In this document: in pieces, positions 8,161 to 16,771 of the stretch | Position numbering within the stretch: the first letter of the stretch is position 1 | How the letters are laid out: every line of letters starts with the position of its first letter | Source: an uncultured Prevotella sp. | GTDB lineage: Bacteria > Bacteroidota > Bacteroidia > Bacteroidales > Bacteroidaceae | Direction: 5' to 3' | NCBI GenBank assembly: GCA_946998205.1 | Contig: CAMPYJ010000038.1 | Coordinates: 1 to 24,874, forward strand | DNA: 24,874 bases | The notes under the pieces: generated by a model | Seen by the model: the letters and a program-made list of their open reading frames with translations, nothing else | Told to the model about the DNA's origin: nothing | Databases searched by the model: none | Position numbers and translations under genes: made by a program

Positions 8161-8352
8161 GGGCGGTTCTATAAATTACCACCGTAAAGTTTTTTTATGT
8201 CAGTCTTTTTACGTTTTGTCATCTTGTGGACTCTTTTTGGTTCAATTTTCTTGTTCGTTCAGTCGTATAGCTCGCTATACTCCTTCACTCACAAACAAAT
8301 TGAACTCAAAAATAGTCTCACAATCCGTCAAAGCTAATTTATAGAACCGCCC
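8161..8352. repeat. Foldback MITE, copy 2 (192 bp)
   Basis: Second copy of the element at 4586-4779, same orientation, with only scattered substitutions and small indels in A/T runs. The inverted ends are cleaner here: GGGCGGTTCTATAAATTA and TAATTTATAGAACCGCCC. TTTA flanks both sides (8157-8160 and 8353-8356), a 4-bp target duplication different from that of copy 1, which shows independent insertions. The central palindrome is GTATAGC/TCGCTATAC. It lies 136 bases before the promoter of the glycogen cluster. Confidence 0.88.
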
Positions 8353-8487
8353 TTTAGCGCCCAATCATGCTTGTGAATGATGCTGGAATCACGTTGCCTA
8401 CTGAATTGATTGCAAAGACAGAAAACCACGTTTGTTGCTCGTCCGCAGCGAAATAAGATGGATTTTATAAATAAAGTTCCATTTTAT

Positions 8488-8518
8488 TTTGCTTTCAATT
8501 GAAAAATGATTAACTTTG
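8488..8518 (+). promoter_or_regulatory. Promoter of the glycogen gene cluster
   Basis: TTTG (8488-8491), exactly 19 bases, then TAACTTTG (8511-8518): a perfect Bacteroidetes promoter. The expected start near 8525 leaves about 75 bases of leader before the debranching enzyme start at 8602. Confidence 0.8.
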
Positions 8519-8601
8519 AATGCGCTGTCAAACATGCAGAAGTGTTGTTTGCTCCGGCCGTTAAATCTATTAACAGACCAATATAATACCTTAATAGGCC
8601 T

Positions 8602-10545
8602 ATGAGCTATCTTAAATTTGAACGGGCATTCATGACTAATTTGGAGGAATCTCTTCAGAGGGAATTGCTGCGAACCAACCGGTCGGGAGCCTATTCCTGT
8701 TCCACCATCGTGGATTGCAACACCCGCAAGTACCACGGCTTGCTGGTTGTTCCCATTCCCGAGCTCGACGATGACAACCATGTGCTGCTGTCATCGCTGG
8801 ATGTGACGGTCATCCAGCATGGTGCGGCGTTCAACCTGGGGTTGCACAAATATCAGGGCGAGCATTTCAGTCCCAATGGACACAAGTACATCCGTGAGTT
8901 CAATTGCGACAAGGTTCCTACGACCATCTACCGGGTGGGAGGGGTGTTGTTGAAGAAAGAGGTGGTTTTCCAACACTACGAAGACCGGATCTTGATATGC
9001 TATACGCTGTTGGACGCACACTCGGAGACCACCTTGCGTTTCAAACCTTTCTTGGCGTTCCGCAGCGTCCGGCAGTTCACGCACGAGAACACTACGGCCA
9101 GCAGAGACTTCGTACAGGTGGACAAGGGTGTCAAGACGTGTATGTACGCCGGATACCCCGAGCTGTACATGCAGTTTTCCAAGGACAATGAGTTTGTGTT
9201 CCAGCCCGATTGGTATCGTGGGGTTGAGTATCCCAAAGAGCGTGAGCGCGGCTATGCGTCCAATGAAGACCTCTACGTGCCGGGATATTTCGAGCTGAAC
9301 ATCAAGAAAGGCGAGCGGGTCGTGTTCTCGGCATCTACCTCTTCCTGCAATCCGAAAGAGCTGCAACAACTCTTCGACGAAGAAGTAGAGGAACGCAGTC
9401 CGCGCGACAATTTCTTCCACTGTCTGGTAAACGCTGCCCATCAGTTCCACAACCGCACGTCTGAAGACGAGCGGTACATCCTGGCCGGTTATCCCTGGTT
9501 CAAGTGTAGGGCGCGTGACACGTTCGTGGCACTGCCCGGGTTGACCCTGTCTATCGAGGAACAAGACTATTTCGAGCTGGTGATGGCCACGGCCATGAGG
9601 GGCTTGAATGAGTTCATGGAGGGAAGGCCGTTGACCGCTAAGATATACGAGATAGACCAACCCGACGTGTTGTTGTGGGCAGTATGGGCCATTCAACAAT
9701 ACGGTAAGGAAGCCGGAATGGAAAAATGCATCGGTAAATACTATGACTTGCTGCTGAAAATGTTGGGGTTCATCGAGACGGGACGCCATCCCAATCTCAC
9801 CCTCGACGCCAACGGACTGCTCAAGACGAATGGACGCGACAAGCCAGTGACATGGATGAACTCTATGGCCGACGGCCGTCCGGTTGTTCCGCGCTCGGGG
9901 TATGTCGTAGAGTTTAATGCCCTGTGGTATAACGCTCTGAAGTATATGGCAGCCTTGGCGGAAGAGTGCGGAGACCTGAAAACCGTAGACCATCATGAGG
10001 CTTTGGCGGAAAAATGCCGGGAGGCGTTCGTGAACACTTTCTATAATGAATACGGTTATCTGTTTGATTATGTGGATGATGGACGCCCAGACTGGAGCGT
10101 TCGACCCAATATGATATTCCCTGTCGCATTTGATTATTCGCCACTGACGCAAGAGCAGAAGAAGAACGTGTTGGATGTTTGTACGCGAGAGTTGCTGACA
10201 CCAAAGGGATTGCGCTCGCTGTCACCCAAGAGCAATGGTTACAATCCCATGTACGTGGGGCCGCAGGTGCAGCGCGACCACGCCTATCATCAGGGAACGG
10301 CGTGGCCTTGGCTGGGAGGATTCTACATGGAAGCGTGCCTGAAGCTGTACAAGCGTACGCGATTGAGCTTCATCGACCGTCAGATGGTGGGCTATGAGGA
10401 CGAGATGATTCAGCACTGCTTGGGAACGATTCCCGAGTTGTTTGACGGCAATCCGCCGTTCCATGGGCGCGGAGCCATCTCGTATGCCATGAACGTGGCT
10501 GAGATATTGCGCACGCTGGAGTTGTTGGAAAAATATAAGTATTGA
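8602..10545 (+). CDS. Glycogen debranching enzyme (amylo-alpha-1,6-glucosidase family)
   Basis: Trims alpha-1,6 branches of glycogen or related glucans. At 647 aa it has the two-part layout of bacterial debranching enzymes: an N-terminal beta-sandwich domain (about residues 20-235, with TNRSGAYSCSTIVDCNTRKYHGLLV) and a C-terminal (alpha/alpha)6 barrel. The barrel shows AGYPWFKCRARDTFVALPGLT, where many relatives read WGRD. It also shows TWMNSMADGRPVVPRSGYVVEFNALWYNAL and the active-site segment QRDHAYHQGTAWPWL. No signal peptide, so it acts in the cytoplasm on stored glycogen. First gene of a three-gene unit whose second gene starts 16 bases later. A second in-frame ATG lies at codon 11. Confidence 0.93.
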   Translation: MSYLKFERAFMTNLEESLQRELLRTNRSGAYSCSTIVDCNTRKYHGLLVVPIPELDDDNHVLLSSLDVTVIQHGAAFNLGLHKYQGEHFSPNGHKYIREFNCDKVPTTIYRVGGVLLKKEVVFQHYEDRILICYTLLDAHSETTLRFKPFLAFRSVRQFTHENTTASRDFVQVDKGVKTCMYAGYPELYMQFSKDNEFVFQPDWYRGVEYPKERERGYASNEDLYVPGYFELNIKKGERVVFSASTSSCNPKELQQLFDEEVEERSPRDNFFHCLVNAAHQFHNRTSEDERYILAGYPWFKCRARDTFVALPGLTLSIEEQDYFELVMATAMRGLNEFMEGRPLTAKIYEIDQPDVLLWAVWAIQQYGKEAGMEKCIGKYYDLLLKMLGFIETGRHPNLTLDANGLLKTNGRDKPVTWMNSMADGRPVVPRSGYVVEFNALWYNALKYMAALAEECGDLKTVDHHEALAEKCREAFVNTFYNEYGYLFDYVDDGRPDWSVRPNMIFPVAFDYSPLTQEQKKNVLDVCTRELLTPKGLRSLSPKSNGYNPMYVGPQVQRDHAYHQGTAWPWLGGFYMEACLKLYKRTRLSFIDRQMVGYEDEMIQHCLGTIPELFDGNPPFHGRGAISYAMNVAEILRTLELLEKYKY

Positions 10546-10546
10546 A

Positions 10547-10553
10547 AAGGAGG
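10547..10553 (+). promoter_or_regulatory. Strong Shine-Dalgarno before the glycosyltransferase
   Basis: AAGGAGG sits 8 bases before the ATG at 10562, directly after the stop of the debranching gene. Most genes here lack such a site, as is usual in Bacteroidetes, so this one may help re-initiation inside the operon. Confidence 0.6.
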
Positions 10554-10561
10554 ACGGACAA

Positions 10562-11830
10562 ATGAAAGTTTTGATGTTTGGATGGGAGTATCCTCCTCAT
10601 ATCCTGGGCGGACTGGGTACGGCCAGTTTTGGTATCACCGAGGGACTGAAAGCGCAGGGCGACATGGACATTACCTTCTGCCTGCCAAAGCCATGGGGTG
10701 ACGAAGACCAGTCGAACGCGCATGTGGTTGCCATGAACAACGTGCCCATTGTATGGCGTGACGTGGATGCAGGCTATGTGAAAAGCCGAATCGGAAACAT
10801 CACTGACAGCAATGAGTATTATCGGTTCAGAGACCATATCTACGCTGATTTCAGTTACATGAATGTTAACGACTTGGGATGTTTGGAGTTCTCGGGGCGT
10901 TATCCCGACAATCTGCATGAAGAGATCAACAACTATTCCATCGTGGCGGGCGTGGTTGCCCGTACGCTTGACTTTGACATCATCCATGCGCACGACTGGC
11001 TTACCTATCCTGCCGGAATACATGCGAAGCAGGTGAGCGGAAAACCGCTGTGCATCCATGTCCATGCAACCGACTTTGACCGTAGCCGAGGCAAGGTGAA
11101 TCCCACCGTTTACGGCATGGAGAAAAACGGAATGGACAATGCCGACTGCATCATGTGTGTGAGCGAGCTGACCCGACAGACGGTCATCAATCAGTATCAT
11201 CAGGATCCCCGAAAGTGCTTTACGGTACACAATGCTGTTTATCCGCTGCGGAAAGAATTGCAAGAAATACCACGCGCGGACCACCGGGGGAAAGAGAAAA
11301 TCGTCACTTTTCTGGGGCGTTTGACCATGCAGAAAGGTCCTGAATACTTTGTGGAGGCTGCCAACATGGTGCTTCATCGCACGCACAACGTACGTTTTTG
11401 TATGGCTGGGTCGGGCGATATGATGGATCAGATGATTTATCTGGCGGCTCAGCGGGGTATCGCAGATCGCTTCCATTTTCCCGGATTCTTACGTGGAAGA
11501 CAGGTATATGAGTGTTTGAAGAATTCTGACGTGTATGTCATGCCGTCCGTGAGCGAGCCGTTTGGCATCTCTCCTTTGGAGGCTATGCAATGTGGAACGC
11601 CCACCATCATATCCAAACAGAGTGGGTGTGCCGAAATTCTGACCAACTGCATCAAGGTTGACTATTGGGACATCCATGCCCTGGCGGATGCCATTTATTC
11701 CATCTGTCACAATGAAAGTCTGTTCACCTACCTGCAAACAGAGGGAAAGAAAGAGGTGGATCAGATTACATGGGAGAAGGTAGGCGCGTGGATCAAAGAG
11801 CTTTACGAGCGTACAATGGGCTGGCGTTAA
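10562..11830 (+). CDS. Glycosyltransferase, probable glycogen synthase of the Bacteroidetes type
   Basis: GT-B fold transferase of 422 aa that probably extends alpha-1,4-glucan chains from a nucleotide-sugar. The N-terminus MKVLMFGWEYPPHILGGLG carries the Gly-rich glucan synthase start. DFDIIHAHDWLTYPAG is the acceptor-side motif. In the C-terminal domain FLGRLTMQKGPEYFVEAA is followed by SEPFGISPLEAM with the retaining E-x7-E pair (Glu332 and Glu340). It is shorter than classical GlgA (about 480 aa). GT4 and GT5 enzymes share these motifs, so the glycogen role rests mainly on its place between a debranching enzyme and a GH57 gene. Cytoplasmic. Confidence 0.85.
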   Translation: MKVLMFGWEYPPHILGGLGTASFGITEGLKAQGDMDITFCLPKPWGDEDQSNAHVVAMNNVPIVWRDVDAGYVKSRIGNITDSNEYYRFRDHIYADFSYMNVNDLGCLEFSGRYPDNLHEEINNYSIVAGVVARTLDFDIIHAHDWLTYPAGIHAKQVSGKPLCIHVHATDFDRSRGKVNPTVYGMEKNGMDNADCIMCVSELTRQTVINQYHQDPRKCFTVHNAVYPLRKELQEIPRADHRGKEKIVTFLGRLTMQKGPEYFVEAANMVLHRTHNVRFCMAGSGDMMDQMIYLAAQRGIADRFHFPGFLRGRQVYECLKNSDVYVMPSVSEPFGISPLEAMQCGTPTIISKQSGCAEILTNCIKVDYWDIHALADAIYSICHNESLFTYLQTEGKKEVDQITWEKVGAWIKELYERTMGWR

Positions 11831-11874
11831 GTGTGATGGATATGTGTGAAATAACGAAAAACCTATAAATAACA

Positions 11875-13287
11875 ATGAAAACAATTTGTCTATATTTCGA
11901 AATACATCAGATCAGGCATCTGAAACGTTATCGCTTTTTTGACATTGGTACCGACCATTATTATTATGATGACTATGAGAACGAACGGTCTATGACTGAG
12001 ATTGCCAACCAATCGTACATGCCGGCTCTGAGTACCCTGTTGGAAATGATCAAGACGCACAAAGGATACTTCAAGGTGGCCTTTTCTCTTTCGGGCGTGG
12101 CAATAGAGCAAATGGAGATTCATGCGCCGCAAGTGCTTGAAAAATTGCAAGAACTCAATGAGACAAAATGCGTGGAGTTCTTGGCTGAACCCTATTCGCA
12201 TGGGTTGTCATCGCTGATTAATGAGGAATGTTTTGCAGCAGAGGTGAAGCGCCAATGCCAGAAAATGAAAGAGTATTTTGGCCAGCAACCGCGTGTTCTC
12301 CGCAATTCATCGTTGATTTACAGTGATGACATCGGACTGCAAGTTTCACAGATGGGGTTTGATGGGATGTTGACAGAGGGCGCCAAGCAAGTACTGGGAT
12401 GGAAATCGCCTCATTATATTTATCATTGTACGTTGGCTCCGCAACTGAAGCTTTTGCTGCGTGACGTGGAGCTGAGTGACGACATTTCACTGCGTTTCAA
12501 CAACCGTTCATGGGAAGGTTATCCTTTGTTTGCTGACAATTACATCAACAGAATAGCTGAACTTCCTGATAAAGAGCAGGTAATCAACATCTTCATGAAT
12601 CTTTCTGCCATAGGGATGTCGCAGCCCTTGGACAGCAATATTCTTGAGTTCTTGAAGGCATTGCCGTTTTGTGCGAAGCATAAAGACATCGTGTTTTCTA
12701 CTCCTTATGAGATATGTTCAAAGACTCAGAGTGTCGGCGCCTTGGATGTTCCGGATACAATTAGTTGGAATGATGAAGAGAGGGATGTGAGTGCTTGGCT
12801 TGGAAACCCCATGCAGCGAGAGGCATTCAATAAGCTTTACAGTGTTGCTGACCGCGTGAGAATCGCCAATGATCCGCGAGTGAATCAGGATTGGGACTAT
12901 TTACAAGCCAGCAACAACTTCAGGTTCATGACAACTAAGTCGTCTGGAGTGGGACTGGATCGGGGTATTTACAGCAGTCCTTTTGATGCCTTTACCAATT
13001 ATATGAACATCTTGGGTGACTTTATCAATCGGGTGAACACGCTTTATCCCGAAGAAATCGACAATGAAGAGCTGAATTCTCTGTTGACAACCATCAGGAA
13101 CCAAGGCGAAGAAATAGAGATTAAGGAGAAGGAAATTCTGCGTTTGCAGACAAAAATTGAAAAGATAGAGGCGGCCAATGATAAGCTCAAGGCCAAGCTG
13201 GACGAAGGTGCAGACAAGATGAATGGCAAGGCTTCTGGAACGACAGCAACGTCAATCACAGCCAAATCCCAAGATTTACAGGCGTGA
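11875..13287 (+). CDS. Glycoside hydrolase family 57 protein (alpha-amylase-like)
   Basis: Probable alpha-glucan hydrolase or branching-type enzyme of 470 aa, no signal peptide. The N-terminus LYFEIHQIRHL fits GH57 motif 1 (His11-Gln12), KCVEFLAEPYSHGLSSL fits motif 2, and FDGMLTEGAKQVLGW fits the nucleophile region (Glu168, assigned by position only). Residues about 390-445 are a heptad-rich coiled coil (EEIEIKEKEILRLQTKIEKIE), followed by a Ser/Thr/Ala tail; this may hold the protein to glycogen or to the partner enzymes. Last gene of the cluster, 44 bases after the transferase and followed by a terminator hairpin. The cytoplasmic location and neighbours point to glycogen turnover, not starch foraging. 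Confidence 0.85.
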   Translation: MKTICLYFEIHQIRHLKRYRFFDIGTDHYYYDDYENERSMTEIANQSYMPALSTLLEMIKTHKGYFKVAFSLSGVAIEQMEIHAPQVLEKLQELNETKCVEFLAEPYSHGLSSLINEECFAAEVKRQCQKMKEYFGQQPRVLRNSSLIYSDDIGLQVSQMGFDGMLTEGAKQVLGWKSPHYIYHCTLAPQLKLLLRDVELSDDISLRFNNRSWEGYPLFADNYINRIAELPDKEQVINIFMNLSAIGMSQPLDSNILEFLKALPFCAKHKDIVFSTPYEICSKTQSVGALDVPDTISWNDEERDVSAWLGNPMQREAFNKLYSVADRVRIANDPRVNQDWDYLQASNNFRFMTTKSSGVGLDRGIYSSPFDAFTNYMNILGDFINRVNTLYPEEIDNEELNSLLTTIRNQGEEIEIKEKEILRLQTKIEKIEAANDKLKAKLDEGADKMNGKASGTTATSITAKSQDLQA

Positions 13288-13329
13288 CTTGTCGTCGTTT
13301 GTTGCCATTTAGTTGTGAGACGGCATAGT

Positions 13330-13367
13330 AGTGGCATGCGCTTCAAGGACTGCGTATGCCACTTTTC
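13330..13367 (+). terminator. Terminator of the glycogen cluster
   Basis: AGTGGCATGCGC (13330-13341) pairs with GCGTATGCCACT (13352-13363), a 12-bp stem with one G-T pair, followed by a short T run. It stands 43 bases past the GH57 stop. Confidence 0.75.
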
Positions 13368-13406
13368 CGCTTGTTTTCAATGAGATTTCGCATGATGTTG
13401 CGGCAA

Positions 13407-13437
13407 TTGAGCATAAAGTGGCATGCTCAACGACATT
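13407..13437 (+). terminator. Second hairpin upstream of guaA
   Basis: TTGAGCA (13407-13413) pairs with TGCTCAA (13424-13430), followed by CGACATTTTTTT. The loop again contains AGTGGCATGC, the same ten bases as the left arm of the hairpin at 13330, so the two may have arisen by duplication. It could be a backup terminator. It ends 14 bases before the guaA promoter. Confidence 0.5.
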
Positions 13438-13450
13438 TTTTTCGCACACC

Positions 13451-13481
13451 TTTGCTATTTGCCCGAAAACCTTTAACTTTG
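13451..13481 (+). promoter_or_regulatory. Promoter of guaA
   Basis: TTTG (13451-13454), 19 bases, TAACTTTG (13474-13481). Expected transcription start near 13488, giving a leader of about 110 bases. No guanine riboswitch core was recognised in that leader. Confidence 0.8.
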
Positions 13482-13599
13482 TACCATAGAAGGACATGAA
13501 GACCAGAGTGGGGCATTCTGTAAATAGAAAGTTAGCTCGTTCTTGTGCGGAATGTGTCGTTCTATGCATTACGAATCAGTATCCAGCAATATCATCAAT

Positions 13600-15144
13600 A
13601 TGCAACAGAAAATTATCATTTTAGACTTTGGTTCACAAACTACACAGCTTATTGGCCGAAGAGTGCGTGAACTGGATACCTTCTGCGAAATATTACCGTA
13701 TAATAAGTTTCCTAAAGGTGACGAATCTGTCATTGGTGTCATCCTGAGTGGTTCGCCGTATTCGGTGCATGACAGTGAGGCGTTCAGGTGTGATTTAAGT
13801 GATTTCATAGGCAAGTATCCCGTCTTGGGCATCTGCTACGGTGCCCAATTCATCTCGTTCACCAATGGTGGAAAGGTAGAGAGTACGGGTACGCGCGAAT
13901 ATGGACGCGCCCGTCTGGAAAAGTTTGATGCAACTGATCCGCTTTTCAAGGGCTTTCAACCGCAGTCACAGGTGTGGATGAGCCATGGTGATACCATTAC
14001 TGCCATTCCAAGTGATTGTCATGTTATTGCCAGTACGGGTGAGGTGAAGTATGCGGCGTATGCCAGTGAGAAGAATCCAACATGGGCTGTTCAATTCCAT
14101 CCCGAAGTATTTCATACCACACAAGGTACCACTTTGTTGAAAAACTTCGTGGTGGATATCTGCGGCAGCAAGCAAACATGGAGCCCAGCGTCATTCATTG
14201 AGAGCACGGTTGAGAGCATTCGGCAACAGGTGGGCAATGACAAGGTGATACTGGGACTGAGTGGTGGCGTTGATTCTTCTGTGTGCGCAACACTCTTGAA
14301 CAAGGCCATTGGTCGTAATCTGACCTGCATTTTCGTTGATCATGGCTTGTTGCGTAAGAACGAGTTCAGCAATGTCATGAATGCTTATGAAGGGCTTGGC
14401 CTGAACGTGATAGGCGTTGATGCCAGCAAAAAGTTCTTTGCTGACTTGAAAGGAGTGACCGATCCTGAGCAGAAACGCAAGATTATCGGCCGCGACTTCG
14501 TTGAGGTGTTCAACGCAGAAGCGAGGAAAATCACCGATGCCAAGTGGTTAGCGCAGGGAACTATCTATCCAGACCGCATCGAAAGTTTGAGTATTACCGG
14601 CATGGTCATCAAGAGTCATCACAACGTGGGTGGCCTTCCAAAGGACATGCATCTGCAACTTTGCGAACCTCTTCAGTGGTTGTTCAAGGACGAAGTGCGC
14701 CGAGTGGGGTACCAATTGGGTATGCCCGAACATCTCATCAAGCGTCATCCTTTCCCCGGTCCCGGCCTTGCTGTTCGCATTCTTGGGGACATTACTCCCG
14801 AGAAAGTTGCCATTTTACAAGAGGCGGACGATATCTATATCCGTGCGTTGCATGATTGGATTTGCGACGATGGCGAGCCATTGTACGATAAAGTGTGGCA
14901 GGCTGGAACCGTATTGCTGTCTACCATTCGCAGTGTGGGTGTGATGGGGGACGAAAGAACCTATGAGCATCCCGTTGCATTGCGTGCCGTTACCAGCACG
15001 GATGCCATGACTGCCGACTGGGCACACTTGCCATACGAGTTTTTAGCAAAGGTGTCTAACGAGATTATCAACAAGGTGAAAGGGGTGAACAGGGTTTGCT
15101 ACGATATTTCTTCGAAACCGCCTTCGACCATCGAATGGGAATAG
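13600..15144 (+). CDS. guaA: GMP synthase (glutamine-hydrolysing)
   Basis: Converts XMP to GMP with glutamine and ATP. The start is ATG 13600 (MQQKIIILDFGSQ); an in-frame extension to 13543 has no family counterpart. The 514-aa protein has an N-terminal class I amidotransferase domain with triad Cys79 (LGICYGAQ), His167 and Glu169 (QFHPE). Next is the ATP pyrophosphatase domain with the P-loop SGGVDSS at residues 221-227. The dimerisation domain ends in the conserved CYDISSKPPSTIEWE. Single gene with its own promoter and terminator. The 3' end of guaA is a documented integration site for genomic islands in many bacteria, and mobile DNA does begin directly downstream. Confidence 0.97.
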   Translation: MQQKIIILDFGSQTTQLIGRRVRELDTFCEILPYNKFPKGDESVIGVILSGSPYSVHDSEAFRCDLSDFIGKYPVLGICYGAQFISFTNGGKVESTGTREYGRARLEKFDATDPLFKGFQPQSQVWMSHGDTITAIPSDCHVIASTGEVKYAAYASEKNPTWAVQFHPEVFHTTQGTTLLKNFVVDICGSKQTWSPASFIESTVESIRQQVGNDKVILGLSGGVDSSVCATLLNKAIGRNLTCIFVDHGLLRKNEFSNVMNAYEGLGLNVIGVDASKKFFADLKGVTDPEQKRKIIGRDFVEVFNAEARKITDAKWLAQGTIYPDRIESLSITGMVIKSHHNVGGLPKDMHLQLCEPLQWLFKDEVRRVGYQLGMPEHLIKRHPFPGPGLAVRILGDITPEKVAILQEADDIYIRALHDWICDDGEPLYDKVWQAGTVLLSTIRSVGVMGDERTYEHPVALRAVTSTDAMTADWAHLPYEFLAKVSNEIINKVKGVNRVCYDISSKPPSTIEWE

Positions 15145-15182
15145 TAGAAAGTGCCTAAATACGGCATTTACAAGCCATAAGA

Positions 15183-15217
15183 AAGCCTCAACTTCGTAAT
15201 AAGAGTTGAGGCTTTTT
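15183..15217 (+). terminator. Terminator of guaA
   Basis: AAGCCTCAACT (15183-15193) and AGTTGAGGCTT (15204-15214) form a perfect 11-bp stem with a run of T. It marks the last clearly chromosomal feature before the accessory region. Confidence 0.92.
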
Positions 15218-15250
15218 GCTTATAATCAGTTAGTTAAGGTCGTTTACTGA

Positions 15251-15325
15251 TTGGACACCAATTTTGAACACCAACCTGCTGTAATCTCTGTTTCCATTGG
15301 ACTTAGACACCACTTCTTGACACCA
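15251..15325 (+). repeat. Four phased 10-bp repeats before integrase 1 (possible arm-type or operator sites)
   Basis: TTGGACACCA (15251), TTGAACACCA (15264), TTAGACACCA (15303) and CTTGACACCA (15316) share the core RACACCA or GACACCA. The starts are spaced 13, 39 and 13 bases, all multiples of 13, so two pairs lie in register with two unrelated units between them. Arrays of short direct repeats beside an integrase gene commonly bind the enzyme's N-terminal domain at attL/attP or act as operators. The role here is inferred. Confidence 0.6.
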
Positions 15326-15366
15326 GTAAACGCTGGGCATTTGAGGAACGCATTAGAAACAATAAC

Positions 15367-16722
15367 ATGAAGATAGAGATTAAAGACAAAATGGCAATGA
15401 ATGTGAGCTACACGCTCAAGGATTTAACAAGATTGGGCGTGTCGAAAAGTCAAATATGGCTTGGTACGACCATTTACGGTACAAGGGTAAGAGTTTATAC
15501 CCATCTCCTTATAGAGCCTCGTCTGTGGGCTAAAAATGGCAACAGGGGCAATGGTGGTATGGCATTGGAAGACGCATCGTTCGGACAAGTCAATCTGAAA
15601 GAGTGCAAAAGCATCAATAAGAGGCTCAAGGAGATAATAGGCTTTTGTCAAGACTATGTGGATGCGGTTACGAAGAACACTTTGCACGATGAGGCATTGG
15701 AACATTCTGCCGAAAACTTTAAGACATTCATTTATGCCAAGATTGATGGCAAAGACGAGAAGAGACAATTAGATGTTGAGGATTATATCGGCAATTACAT
15801 ACAAACCAAATGTTCGATGCTCAACAAAGATACCAAAAGGCAACTATCAAAAGGAACGATTTACAACCATAGAAATTCCTTGAGGCGATTGCAACAGTTC
15901 TGCAAGGAGAAACGCATCAAGCTCACTTGGAAACTCTTTGACCGTAAGTTTGAAACGAAATTCAGCGAATGGCTTTGTGCTCAAGGGTATTCAGCAAATA
16001 CCATCGCCTGCCAATACTCTGTAATGAAAGTATGGCTCACAGAGGCTGAAACAGATAATCTGATAACGGACAAAGCCTTCCACAAATACCCTACAAAGGT
16101 CTATAATGTGGAGAACATCTATTTGACGGAAGAAGAGATACAGAGGCTTTACGATATAGACTTTAAGAGTAATGAAGTTCAAAAGGAGTTGGGTTATCAA
16201 ATATCAAAAGGTGGAAAGTACGAACAATCAAGAGACCTCTTCGTACTCGCTTGTTGGACGGGCTTACGCTTTCACGATTGGCATAATATCATGGCTGTGG
16301 CTGACTTTACGGATGATTACATGACCGTACACACGCACAAGACCAACAAAGAAGTGATTATCCCTTTGCATCCGATGGTGAAAGCCATAGTCAAAAAGTA
16401 CGATGGCAATCTTCCTCGAAGTGGCGATAAAACCGCTTGTTTGAAACATATAAGGGAATGTGGTAGGATTGCCCATATAGACGAAGCAACCTCACTGTGT
16501 AGAGTGAGAGGCGGTAAGAGCGTCATTAATCGTGGGGCTAAATACGAGTTCATCTGCAATCATACGGCAAGACGCTCCTTCTGCACCAATATGTATTTGA
16601 AAGGTGTACCCACCATCTCTGTGATGGCTATTTCGGGGCATACCTCGGAAGAGAATTTCTTGAAATACATCAAAGTTGACAGGAAGCAGCACGCTGACAT
16701 CGTGGCTCGTGCGTTCAAATAG
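15367..16722 (+). CDS. Tyrosine recombinase/integrase 1
   Basis: Site-specific recombinase of 451 aa, of the Bacteroidetes mobile-element type. An arm-binding/SAM-like region (to about residue 235) is followed by the catalytic domain. Catalytic residues visible: Arg301 (TGLRFHDW), His399 and Arg402 (HTARRSF), His425 (SGHTSEE) and nucleophile Tyr434 (FLKYIK). The set is complete, so it should be active. It is related along its length to the integrase at 16772-18109 (for example ECKSINKRLKEII versus ECKAINKKIEKLL) but less AT-rich. It lies 222 bases after guaA and reads into the element, with phased repeats upstream. It converges on integrase 2, sharing a terminator. Confidence 0.93.
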   Translation: MKIEIKDKMAMNVSYTLKDLTRLGVSKSQIWLGTTIYGTRVRVYTHLLIEPRLWAKNGNRGNGGMALEDASFGQVNLKECKSINKRLKEIIGFCQDYVDAVTKNTLHDEALEHSAENFKTFIYAKIDGKDEKRQLDVEDYIGNYIQTKCSMLNKDTKRQLSKGTIYNHRNSLRRLQQFCKEKRIKLTWKLFDRKFETKFSEWLCAQGYSANTIACQYSVMKVWLTEAETDNLITDKAFHKYPTKVYNVENIYLTEEEIQRLYDIDFKSNEVQKELGYQISKGGKYEQSRDLFVLACWTGLRFHDWHNIMAVADFTDDYMTVHTHKTNKEVIIPLHPMVKAIVKKYDGNLPRSGDKTACLKHIRECGRIAHIDEATSLCRVRGGKSVINRGAKYEFICNHTARRSFCTNMYLKGVPTISVMAISGHTSEENFLKYIKVDRKQHADIVARAFK

Positions 16723-16735
16723 GGGGTATAAAAGC

Positions 16736-16767
16736 AAAGCCCCACTGTGGGTTACAGTGAGGCTTTT
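16736..16767. terminator. Shared terminator between the two integrases
   Basis: AAAGCCCCACTGT (16736-16748) pairs with ACAGTGAGGCTTT (16754-16766) with one mismatch and a 5-base loop. A T run follows on the plus strand and a broken T run on the minus strand. The two integrase genes end on either side, 49 bases apart. Confidence 0.8.
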
Positions 16768-16771
16768 GTCT

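Noticed and set aside
8791..10152. 453-codon open frame opposite the debranching enzyme
   Set aside because: It lies wholly antisense to a gene with clear family motifs, and its composition (His, Arg, Gln, Val rich) is that of a reverse-frame shadow.
10370..11476. 368-codon minus-strand frame across the glycogen genes
   Set aside because: Antisense shadow; the plus strand carries a complete glycosyltransferase.
13543..13599. 19-codon N-terminal extension of guaA
   Set aside because: GMP synthases begin just before the IIILDFGSQ segment; the extension is in leader sequence after the promoter and has no family support.
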